Shown: positions 36,136 through 46,565 of the stretch, one piece after another
Numbering within the stretch: position 1 is the first letter of the stretch
Layout of the letters: each line of letters starts with the position of its first letter
NCBI GenBank assembly: GCA_035236585.1
Contig: CP141138.1
Span: forward strand, 24,749,437 to 24,813,436
Source: Warburgia ugandensis
Lineage: Eukaryota; Streptophyta; Magnoliopsida; Canellales; Canellaceae
Direction of reading: 5' to 3'
Length of the DNA stretch: 64,000 bases
Made by a program: the position numbers and the translations under genes
The notes under the pieces: model-generated
What the model saw: the letters and a program-made list of their open reading frames with translations, nothing else
Databases searched by the model: none
What the model was told of the DNA's origin: nothing

Positions 36136-39100
36136 ATCACAATCCAAATCAGTTTATGAAAGAGAATTGATGGCTATAGTTCTTGCAGTACAAAGATGGA
36201 GACACTACCCCATGGGCAGAAGATTCATCATTCATACCGACCAAAAATATCTAAAGTTCTTCATGGATCAACAATTATTAAATGAAGAATAACAAAAGTG
36301 GTTGACTAAACTCATTGGGTATGACTTTGTCATTTAGTATAAGCAAGGATTGGATAATCGAGTAGCGGATGCTTTGTCCAAGCGGCAGGAATACACCACC
36401 ATCAACAATTCAAACAACAAAACAAAGGAGGAGGAAGCGACCGCTATGGGGTCACAGCCTAGAGAAGAGGACGATCTTCTATTACGTCATCTTGCCCTAT
36501 CCATAGTTCGATTTAACGATTTGGATTCTTTAGCTGCTGAAGTACAAAACGATCCTCACATTTGTCATATTACTCAGGACATATTGGCAAATCCAGATAG
36601 CCAACCAAGGTATACACTCAAAAGAGGTGTTTTACTATTTCATGGAAAGCTGATTATTCCAAGATCTTCATCTCACGTTCCAGTCTTCTTACAAGAACTC
36701 CATTCCACACTAGGAGGAGGGCATTCAGGGATTACACATACTTATAAAAACATATCCCATGTGCTTCATTGGGAGGGAATGCGACAGGATATTCAGAAAT
36801 TCATATCCAATTGTGATGCCTGTCAAAGAAACAAATATATAGCTAATAAACCAGCAAGTCCTCTTCAGCCTCTTCCCATTCCCAAGGAAGTTTGGAGTGA
36901 GCTATCCATGGATTTCATCAATGGGTTACCTAGAGCTCATGGTTATGACATGGTGTTAGTAGTTGTTGATCAATTAACTAAGTACAGTCATTTCATTCTC
37001 CTCAGTTATCCTTACACAGCCAAAGAGGTAAGCCAACATCTTCAAGAAAGAAGTGGTTAGACTACACAGTTATCCTAAGTCTATTGTATCTAACAGAGAT
37101 AGGGTCTTCATCAGCCAATTCTGGATTAAACTGTTTAAACAGGCAGGAACTGCCCTCAAGATGAGTTCTTCATATCATCCTCAAATAGATGGACAGACAG
37201 AAGTGGTAAATAGGTGCTTGGAAACATATTTACAATGTTTCATTGGTAACAAACCGAAGTCCTGGCCCAAATGGATCTGTTGAGCAAAATATTGATACAA
37301 TACGACTTACCAACATTCAGCAAGAATGACACCATTCCGGGCTCTATATGGAAGAGAACCACCCAAGTTGCTGACTTATACAGGGAAAGAGTCATTGGTG
37401 GAGGAAGTTAATCAACAGCTAGCTAACTGTGATTCCATTCTAAGTGACCTCAAGAACAATTTAGAGGCAACTCAATTGAAGATGAAAAGACAGGCAGATA
37501 AGCATCAACGTCCTCTCCATTTCTAACCAAGAGACTATGTCTATTTGAAGCTTCAACCTTATCGTTTCAAATTACTATCAACAAAGTCCAATGAAAAAAC
37601 TACGCCCCTGCTATTATGGCCCTTATGCTGTTCTAGAAAAGATTGGACAAGTAGCTTATAAACTGGAGCTACCACCACAGGCTAAACTACATCCTGTTTT
37701 TCATGTATCTCAGTTCAAGCCAGCTAGTGAACCAACTCTAAAGCCTCGACCCATACCACAGACCTTGTTGGAAGAGCTAGAAGTGAATGCCTACCCAAAA
37801 ACCATCAAAGAGGTTAGGCAGGCTACAAATGGACAATACAAAGTACTGATTCAATGGAAAAATCTTCCAGACCATGACAGCACATGGGAGCCATTGGAAG
37901 ACATTCACAGGCAATTCCCTAACTTCCACCTTGAGGACAAGGTGCCACTATTTTTTTTTTGGGGGGGTGGGCGGGGTTTATTGTTACATCAACAAAACCT
38001 AAAGAAAAAGAATTTAGCAAATATTATACAAGAAGAAGTAAAGGACAAAAATAAACAACATATAGTTATATCGGTTTACCATCTGTAGAATCAATTACTT
38101 CTGTTCTGTTAGATAATTCAAAAGTCAGTTACGAAGGGAAGAAGGGGAGGACATAAGGAGCATGAGAACAAAAGAGAGAAAAAGGTGGAAGTATTGAAGT
38201 GGAGGTTCTAGCTCCTCAAAAGCTAAAGACTTGTAGGAATAAGCATATTGTATGCAGAACAGAACCACAGAGTTCTGATTCTTTTTCTTTCCAAGTGTAA
38301 TAGAAATTATGTATTCTAAATTCTTGGAATCGAATTCAATTGAAGCATCTATCAATTTTCCCCATCTCATTTCAATCACCTATACCATACCCTCTATGTA
38401 TTCTATCATATCCTTCATTTTCTTTTCCTATATGGCCATTTAAGTCTGCTTGTATAAATATCCCCGCAATGTTGGGAATTTCTTGCATGACTCTCCCCAT
38501 ATGTTCCCAAAACTGTTTATTGATTATATCTTCTAATCCTATTTGTGGTGCATATGCACTTATAACATTTATGATCTGCTCTCCTAGAACAAGTTTTATT
38601 ATTATAATTCTATTACTAATTATTTTAACGTCTACAACTTTATCCTTTAATTCTTTATTCATTATTATTCATACAACATTTTTGTTATTATCCTTTCCTA
38701 CATACCATAATTTATACCCATCGATTTCTCTAGCTTTAGCCCCTTTCTACTTGGTTTCTTGGGTACATACGATGTGTTAGCACCTTGGATGGTTCTGTTG
38801 AATTACATGTCATGACCATTGCCAGTGCAGCCAAAAAAAAAAATGCCTAGAACAAGCTAATGCGTTCAGCACACAGTGAACATGGTGATTGATGATCTTC
38901 AAGAACATAGAATAAGGATTTTGGTTAATTTCATAAAACACAAAAGGTTCAAATAGCATAGTGATTTTATAAATGCTCTAATAAATGATGGCTAACATTT
39001 AGCAAAGCTCTTCCTCTCCCAGAAAGTAGTGTCAATAGTGACAGATGACTTCAGCCAAAAAGTAACATTCTCTCCTTTGTTTATAATGAACTTCATATTC

Positions 39101-42100
39101 ACATGAGGAATATATGTATTTATCTACCATGTACCATGTTTAACTACCTAAATCAATGCATGACTTGCTTGAGTCAGCCAGGTCTAACCTAAGCCAAGCA
39201 ATTTGAGCTTTGAGCCAAGTTTGCCAAGTACTAGGAAGGTATTATGGCCACCTAATAGGAGCAAGCTGAACGGAGTCATCACCATTGTCCAGTCAATTTT
39301 TTATTCACTTATATTTACTCTAGACATCTGATGTAAGTTACAACTATATAATATATCACATGTATAGACGTATCACGTGCGTATAGAATACAAACAGATG
39401 TTTCTCTATTGTAACTATTGTTGTCCATTCAACTATGCTGCTGAGTAATTAATAGCAAAACAGAACACAGTAGTATATAATCTACAATACAACCAACAGT
39501 TTCCACCATGTTTAATCCAGTCAAAGCCAGCAATATGAAGAGGCAAGAGGAAAGAAGTATTTGCTTCTTGTTGGTTCTTGTAGATCCAGTTGTTTGGGCA
39601 GATCTTTTCTTTTTGGAAGGATATGAACTGCAGGTGGAGCTAACAAATGTACAGAGGAAATGGGCAAAGAAGAGATGGCAGGAAAAGGAAGGCATCTTAG
39701 TCAAAAGGTTTTGGACTAAAAGAAACTGCAAGCTTAATCAGTCAACTCAAGGTTCAGTCCACATCTGAGCAAAGGGAGACCTAGTCTGGCAGCATTGGCT
39801 AGAAAACTTTTGCAGAATGCAGTTCAAGGAATTCTGAAAACCCTTCTAGTAATACCTATTATCATTCAAATGCTTAAAAGATATGTAAATAACACTTAGA
39901 CCTCCTCATAATTGCACAACGCAATGAGAGGCAGAGAAGGCTACTAAATTACTATTTTGCTTGACCCACTCCTTCATACTGAGATGAGGAGATTCGAATC
40001 CTATCAATCTAACTGCCGGAACGGAAGATCCTGTGCCCACCGGGCTTGGACTGCTACTGTTGACTGAAATGAGAAAGCACCAGAAGTGCATAGCTGTGCC
40101 TTATTGAGCATGTTTAATAGACACCTTTCCCTACTCATGGTTACATGGAACAATCTCAGCAAGAAAGGACAATCGTCTTCAAGAATGAAATTTCTATTTA
40201 TGAGCCACGAAAAGAGTACATAGAATGGTTGACCAGCTCCATGTCCATAATTACCTGGTAGATAATTACAGATAAACAATTTATTAATTTTCAAAAAACT
40301 GAATAAGAAAATGAAGGTATGCTAATATTTCCTTAATTGGCTATACAAGAAATCAAGCACCATTAAGGAGGAATGTTGCTGCAGGTACATATGAATGACA
40401 TGACTGGAACAATACCCAGTCCCACTCGTTGCCTCTACTTTGCACAAGATTCCAAGTCAAGTGTCTACAGTATGAAAGCACCCTTCTATGGTAGCTAATA
40501 TGCTTACAGTGGCTATCATTCGCATCTGTCCTATGCTATTTACTCGGTGTCAACATGACATGTGGATGCTATGACTTCTTCGTGCAAAATATGCAGCAGA
40601 GAATTGAAGTTCCTTCGCAGTTGACCTGTAACAACTATTGTAATGGGCACTGCTGCAGACCAGGAGGTGATATGGGCTGTATGACTTCCCAAACATAACT
40701 TCAGGTCTTGACCTTCAGCTCAAACCATTTTGGATATTGATGCAAAACAAAAGACCATCTTAATGTATGCTTCCTCTTGTTTTTCTAAAAATGCAACTGT
40801 CAGTGGAAACTGCAAACTTAGTTTACCCCAATTACTTAAGTACTGGATGTGTACAGACACCTGAGAATAATCAAAGAGAATCCTGGGATGTCAGAGGCTT
40901 GGAATAGTCTTGATATAGTTGGATGTCATGACAACCTAGTTCTGAATAAGAATCATCTAAAGTTCATCGATGGTAGCTAAGAGTGGTTCCGAAAGCATAA
41001 CCATCATATTTATGCAACAGGAAAGCATCACAGATTTTACATCTTCAGAAGATAATTGATGCGAGATGGTTTGCCCTGTCTTCATTTCTCCATTATTCTC
41101 CCAACTTACACAAGAAACCTTCAGATCAGAGACCTCTGAAGTCTCCCTTAGATTTGCCTTTGCTTTTCAATTGTCTCAGAAGTTCACAACCCTTATAAAA
41201 ATTCTGTTAGCTGAAATATGGAGAAAATTTCCTGTTACACAATCAAAATGTTACACTAGATACCTTCACTATAACCTAAGTTGACCTTGGATAAGTCAGC
41301 TGACATGTTAAATTTCTAATAATAGATTGAAACTCATAATATAAATCTCACTGTATTGCTTCACTCTTGAAAAGGAGAGTACCTCTGCACAATCTTCTAA
41401 ATTAAGCAATGCAGATTAAGATGATGAACTTGTTGAGCTACTTCCTTGCTAAGAACAGAATAGGAAAAGTAATCTAGGGTATATGTGAACAGCAGTCTTC
41501 CCGAAAAAATTACTTATAAGCTAAATTTTTGGGCTTCCATGTAATCAAATTTGATGTCCCAAATTCCAATGAAACAACAAACAGATTACATATTTAATCT
41601 GGTTCCTACTTGCCAGTCAATCTGACTTTTTACGAACATTCATCTGGATTACAAGTTGGAAAATTCAAGAAAACATTCTGCTACAGTTAATTGCAATTCC
41701 CCAACAAATACTATGATATCACCAGTTGACGAGATTGGCATATATGCACCCAGACCACCATCTACAATAAGTAAAAATACCAAGGGAAGTGTAACTGGAA
41801 GGGGTGGTTGGTGCTCCTAGTATAAGTTCTTTTCTAATTTCATTCATATTTAGGAGCAATGTAGCCCATATAACCAGTTCATCAGAAGTAATATGCTTCT
41901 CTGTCGAATTATCAAGGGTATAGCAAAGAACAGGATTTTTGAAGTACTAGTGTGGGAAACAACCACTTTACAAAGCCAAAACGGATGGAAACATGTCCAT
42001 TGTCGAAAATGAGCCTTCAAATGAAGAAGCCACCAGCACTGGTGAAAAGATCACAAAAACTCAATTGAAACAAACCCTAATCAACACTCTACTGTTAACT

Positions 42101-42723
42101 TAATCAACATAAATCATGTCAACAAATAGATCGAAAACAATAACCAGATACCCTAAAAGCAAATGTACAGACAACACATCCAAAGCCTTAGAATTATGCC
42201 CAAAGGAAAGAGCTCAAAACCCTACTTCCCCGTTTCAGTAAGAACAGATCACATAGAAAAATCCCAATAAGAAACCCTAAACCGAGAAATTACTTCAAAT
42301 CCCTAATCAACAATACATCGTAACAAGCAAGTCAACAAAGTGAAAATTATACCTTTCTCAAAGCAGTGGCGAGCTCCCCCCGGGTGAAATTGGCAGCAGC
42401 AGCCGTCGTCAAAGGAATCCCGTTGCGGAACTGATACAAGTGCACGTTCTTCTGTATATACTCCGTAAATTGAGCTCTGACAAAGAAAAAGAGATGTAAA
42501 CCACAGAAATAAATCCTTCGAAGGTATTTTTCTTGTTCCATGATTTTATCACGAAAAAGTTTTACCTGTCGCCGGATTCTCCACTGGCGCCCAAAAGCTT
42601 GTGAGAATCGAGAACCATGATCTTGTCCTCGTTGGATTTGTGAACAAGAATGCTGTTCACTGCTGATGAATCTGCAACCACCAATGCGAAACCATTTCCA
42701 ACCAGTCCAAATACGCACTCCAT
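29794..42723 (-). CDS. PBD1: 20S proteasome subunit beta type-2 (beta4, PBD), 3 exons
   Basis: Structural beta4 subunit of the 20S proteasome core. Exons (minus strand): 42723-42566, 42476-42353, 30162-29794. Junctions are GT-AG, phases match, and the sum is 651 nt, giving 216 residues. The protein starts [13 protein letters not shown], the conserved start of plant PBD proteins, with no N-terminal propeptide and no catalytic Thr1, as expected for a non-proteolytic beta subunit. Family landmarks follow in order: [86 protein letters not shown] and [16 protein letters not shown]. It is slightly longer than the usual roughly 200-204 residues because of an Ala/Thr/Ser-rich tail after residue 198. 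Intron 1 is 89 bp; intron 2 is 12,190 bp and holds a LINE and a chromovirus. The reading frame itself is intact. Confidence 0.95.
30163..30499 (-). other. PBD intron 2, 3' end
   Basis: Ordinary intron sequence with a pyrimidine-rich acceptor (TTGGTTTCCAG) next to exon 3. No other feature was recognised before the LINE begins. Confidence 0.5.
32867..33240 (+). repeat. Chromovirus 5' LTR
   Basis: 374 bp, TG...CA ends, matched almost base for base by 37982-38354. It supplies the promoter of the element. Confidence 0.93.
33242..33254 (+). promoter_or_regulatory. Primer-binding site, initiator tRNA-Met
   Basis: TGGTATCAGAGCC one base after the 5' LTR end. This is the usual minus-strand priming site in plant LTR retrotransposons. 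Confidence 0.9.
33270..34482 (+). pseudogene. Chromovirus gag, broken
   Basis: Starts [19 protein letters not shown], a coiled-coil-like stretch that hits a stop at 33418. Downstream frames continue with [20 protein letters not shown] and [11 protein letters not shown], the retrotransposon gag core. A zinc knuckle follows, with spacing Cys-x2-Cys-x7-His-x-Cys in the segment [15 protein letters not shown] near 34290. At least three breaks (in-frame stops near 33418, 33770 and 33843, and a frame change before 34140) show it is a pseudogene. Confidence 0.88.
34483..35035 (+). pseudogene. Chromovirus aspartic protease, broken
   Basis: The active-site motif is [12 protein letters not shown], containing the catalytic Asp-Ser-Gly. 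The frame stops at 34595 and resumes in another frame at 34604 with the second half, including [14 protein letters not shown], the conserved LG-x-x-WL block of plant gypsy proteases. Confidence 0.85.
35036..35778 (+). pseudogene. Chromovirus reverse transcriptase, broken
   Basis: Early blocks [10 protein letters not shown] and [13 protein letters not shown] are in one frame and hit a stop near 35268. The rest continues in another frame from 35241: [53 protein letters not shown] and the polymerase motif [10 protein letters not shown] with its paired aspartates. [11 protein letters not shown] marks the end of the domain. A further frame change occurs near 35750-35800. Confidence 0.9.
35779..36292 (+). 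pseudogene. Chromovirus RNase H, split by a TC microsatellite
   Basis: Begins with the connection segment [14 protein letters not shown], then the first RNase H strand [17 protein letters not shown] with the catalytic Asp. The sequence FSKSLS then runs into a TC tract at 36046-36133. After it, in another frame, the domain resumes with [16 protein letters not shown] and [12 protein letters not shown]. The tract both separates and frameshifts the two halves. Confidence 0.9.
36046..36133 (+). repeat. (TC)n microsatellite, about 44 repeats, in RNase H coding sequence
   Basis: Pure TC dinucleotide tract of about 88 bp. It lies exactly where the coding sequence reads SKSL followed by Ser, a spot naturally rich in TCT/CTC codons. 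Confidence 0.97.
36297..37283 (+). pseudogene. Chromovirus integrase core, broken
   Basis: After [10 protein letters not shown] come the zinc-binding motif ([13 protein letters not shown]...CDACQRNK, His/His/Cys/Cys) and the catalytic core. Its first Asp is in [10 protein letters not shown]. The frame shifts near 37055 and continues with [14 protein letters not shown] (second Asp) and [17 protein letters not shown] (Glu). The DDE triad is present, but a stop and frameshift separate its parts. Confidence 0.88.
37326..37960 (+). pseudogene. Chromovirus integrase C-terminus and chromodomain
   Basis: [16 protein letters not shown] continues the integrase and is cut by a stop near 37525. From 37591 follows [31 protein letters not shown] and then a chromodomain ([20 protein letters not shown]). 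The chromodomain is thought to steer integration toward marked chromatin. Here it is well preserved. Confidence 0.88.
37951..37976 (+). promoter_or_regulatory. G-rich polypurine-tract region before the 3' LTR
   Basis: A T-run followed by GGGGGGGTGGGCGGGG, five bases before the LTR start. It sits where the plus-strand primer tract belongs but has been altered by homopolymer growth. Confidence 0.65.
37982..38354 (+). repeat. Chromovirus 3' LTR
   Basis: 373 bp, matching the 5' LTR apart from about 16 substitutions or small indels. Ends ATCTATCA next to the right TSD. Confidence 0.93.
38786..42352. other. PBD intron 2, 5' part
   Basis: About 3.6 kb of AT-rich intron DNA. No transposon ends or nested genes were recognised. 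Two AAACCCTA motifs (about 42071 and 42274) resemble plant telo-box elements close to exon 2; their role here is speculative. Confidence 0.4.
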
Positions 42724-42855
42724 TTCCTGTCCTTTCCTTCCCTTGCTCTCTGTTAGTAGCTCTGGGCACCGAGTAGTTTATGCTTAGGAATCAGGACCGA
42801 TCTGAGAAACTCAAATAGTGTACGGGGTTTGATTGCAAGACAAGAAAAGTTTGAA

Positions 42856-42867
42856 GTATATATAAAG
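42856..42867 (-). promoter_or_regulatory. TATA-like element upstream of PBD
   Basis: Minus-strand CTTTATATATAC lies about 135 bp upstream of the PBD ATG at 42723, followed by a purine-rich leader. The position fits a core promoter with a 5' UTR of about 100 nt. Confidence 0.5.
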
Positions 42868-44080
42868 AGTCGGGAATGATCAGATGGTGAGCGCACCCGG
42901 CAAGCGGCTTGGCTGCGCCCCACTTTTGAGCGATCGGCCCCACATATCGTTTATCGGACTTGTCAATCTGATTTCTGTGCCTGGGGAATAACCATGGCTC
43001 CGAAAAGAGTAATAGATTCTATGAGCTTTGAATCCAAACAAATTTTCTTTTCATCGAAAACATTGATGGTGGAAACCCTCCAACAAGTAAGAAGCACAAT
43101 TTTTAGATGTTATCTTCGTTGAATAACCTAGTGTTTGGTATATAAGTGATCTAGTGGTATAAAATATAGGATAGAAGGGTCTCATCAATTATTTCCAAGA
43201 CCCATTATGCAAAAGTGAGGTGCACCACAATAAGCAACTGTTGTGCACTCACCATCCCATCATTTCTAATATATGTCCAAGTAAGTATACATGCTCAAGA
43301 GGAGAGGAAGTTGCACCTACTGATGTTTTGTGCAAGGTGAAAATTTTACTACAGATCTAAACCATTCATAATAATAGGAAGGTCACTGATAGGCTAGAAC
43401 TCAAATTTTATGCTCATTGAATGGTTATACCTTATATTTTTTGGGTAAAAATTACAACCAATCATTTTGTTAACTCTTTTACTCAAAGATCCAAAATAAG
43501 TGGTTAGGCTCATCCAAACACATTGATTTTTTATGGTTCACGTATTTTTGGCATTAAACATGATAAACAACTTAATTGGCAATAAAAATTCCACCTAACA
43601 TGAAAAAAATGGTGTGTGTACACACCTTCCTCTCCTCTTCAACTTGTACGCTTAGTGGGGCTCCATATAAATTTTGCTCTACTTGGGACTTAAAGTACAT
43701 GTTGTGCCAACTATTTGTCGATCTTGACCATCCATGTGGTAGAGCTGAGCTTATATTATCAAGTTATGTACAATATATTAGTCTATAATCCTAAATCTTC
43801 AATTGTTAGATTTTACTTGGGTTTAGTCAATCTTAAATTCACCTAATTTTAGTCGATCTGGGGCAAGTTTGATAGGCTTTGGTATTATTGGATGAGCATT
43901 ATTAGTCCAACTTAAGCTAGGCTAATTTTCATGAAAATCTTACTAACTCATTATTAGTCAATGCTTAGCTCTTGTAAACTCATTGTTAGTCCATCCTAAG
44001 CTAGTAAGAGTTTCAAAAAAGGCAACCTAGTTTATTGTTAGTAGAAGAAAGCTCAAAGTAGGATGATTTAAGCTAAATTT
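42868..44080. other. Intergenic DNA upstream of PBD with a possible MITE
   Basis: No gene was recognised. At 43283-43310 and 43626-43653 lie 28-bp inverted repeats (23 of 28 matching, core AGAGGAGAGGAAG) bounding a 371-bp AT-rich segment. This is compatible with a small DNA transposon; a target duplication could not be defined. Confidence 0.4.
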
Positions 44081-44089
44081 TATTTGTAG

Positions 44090-45417
<1,328 letters not shown>

Positions 45418-45419
45418 GT

Positions 45420-46065
45420 GCCGAGCAAAGGAGCTCTCCAATGGGTCTATGGCTAGCAAGACAAGCAGGAAAATAGGGAAGAGGGAAGGACATGTAGGCA
45501 TCAGGGTTTTTCCTTTTCTCCAGCATTCCCCTGTCTTTTCCTATTTTCTAGGTTGTTGCCTGGTGCAGGGAAGTCAGGTGATGCATAGAGGGTTGAGTCC
45601 CCTCATGTGCCGAGCCCAGCACCACACATCGCGGGTTAGTTGCAACATTAGAAACCAAACAAGTTGGGGGTGCATTATTAATTTGGAACCCTTGAGTTAG
45701 TGAAATTTTGGGGATTTCCACCTAATCTCTGTTTCACGCAAAATTAGTATCATTGGAATTGTCTCGACACATAGTTTTCATTTTTAATAGTTTCAAATCC
45801 AAATTTTGAGTTTTTCAAGGGGTCACTTCTTTAAAATTTTAATTTTATTACAATTAAAATATGTTATAATTGCCTAGAAATTAACTTAAAATTTGTGGTT
45901 GTTACATTCTTCCTTCCTTTTCTAAAGTTTATCCCCAAATTGTTCCACATCATTCCTCAGGTAATTCTAAATGCATTTCATTCCCCAAAATTCCTTTATA
46001 TCATTCATCAAGCAACTCCAGATGGAAATGCAGGCATGGATTTGTCCATTTTGGATTGAGGACTA
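45420..46065 (-). mobile_element. Minus-strand gypsy LTR start with adjoining 3' internal sequence
   Basis: On the minus strand, internal sequence (46065-45907) ends in a purine tract GGAAGAATG before TGTAACAACC at 45906, which starts an LTR running left to the GA tract. A second copy of the same junction lies at 62920-63628. The LTR is truncated by the microsatellite junction. Confidence 0.7.
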
Positions 46066-46565
46066 TGCATCTTCGTTTGGCCTCATTTGTTTTGAGTATG
46101 TTGGTTTGACAGACTTACCATATTCTTTTGGACATTACGGATGATTTAAGATTGATTTTCACATTTATGATTTTAGTTTGATATGATGCAAAAAGAACTA
46201 CTTGCACTTATGAATTGATTGATTATGCTTTGAAAACCATGAACATCTTTTGGTTTTGCTAGATCAAAGATTTATCAAATGTTGGTTTACTAACAATCGA
46301 ACTATGAGCATATAGTATACTCTTTGACCTTATTGTCTAACTTCATCTTTTATCAACATCATACTTTGATGCTTATAACTAGCTAGTAGCTTTGTTATTA
46401 ATATTATATTCCATGTCGATTTTTCCTTAATCGATGGTTTTACGATGGTTAGCCTACTAAGGTGTTAAATTACTTAAGCATTATGAGTGATTTTAACATT
46501 ATTATGTATTGATTTATTCTTGCATATGAAATTGTGTTGTGTTCGTGAAGAAAAAGATGTTAAAG
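46066..46565 (+). repeat. Inverted copy of 58805-59345
   Basis: From GTTTGGCCTCATTTGTTTTGAG to TTCGTGAAGAAAAAGATG this segment matches the reverse complement of 58805-59345, including TATTATATTCCATGTCGATT and CATATGAAATTG. Probably the same LTR family in opposite orientations. Confidence 0.75.

Larger units (their letters stand above)
32867..38354 (+). mobile_element. Chromovirus (Ty3/gypsy), nearly complete, 5.49 kb
   Basis: Two LTRs of about 374 bp (32867-33240 and 37982-38354) start TGTTACATCAACA and end GAAGCATCTATCA. By eye they differ at roughly 16 positions. A tRNA-Met primer-binding site follows the 5' LTR and a G-rich tract precedes the 3' LTR. Domains run in the order gag, protease, reverse transcriptase, RNase H, integrase, chromodomain. 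Flanks are GTTTT (32862-32866) and ATTTT (38355-38359), a 5-bp TSD with one change. Deleting the element rejoins the LINE endonuclease sequence. Several stops and frameshifts and a long TC microsatellite disable it. Size, short LTR and chromodomain suggest the Reina lineage (inference). Confidence 0.93.
30500..38785 (-). mobile_element. RTE-type LINE, copy C, in PBD intron 2, split by a chromovirus
   Basis: The two parts are 30500-32866 and 38355-38785, in the same orientation as the host gene. Part 2 encodes endonuclease sequence ([30 protein letters not shown]). Part 1 continues with [27 protein letters not shown] and [10 protein letters not shown]. The reverse transcriptase N-terminal block follows ([38 protein letters not shown]), then [16 protein letters not shown] and AYDRVP. 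It closes with the C-terminal RWFGHVQRR and [17 protein letters not shown] segments, ending IHVVDP and a GATGATGATG tail at about 30515. It is 5'-truncated near 38785. This is the best preserved RTE copy here but still has stops and frameshifts. Confidence 0.88.

Noticed and set aside
39980..40030. tRNA-like GATTCGAATCC box
   Set aside because: No acceptor stem, anticodon arm or A box at the right spacing.
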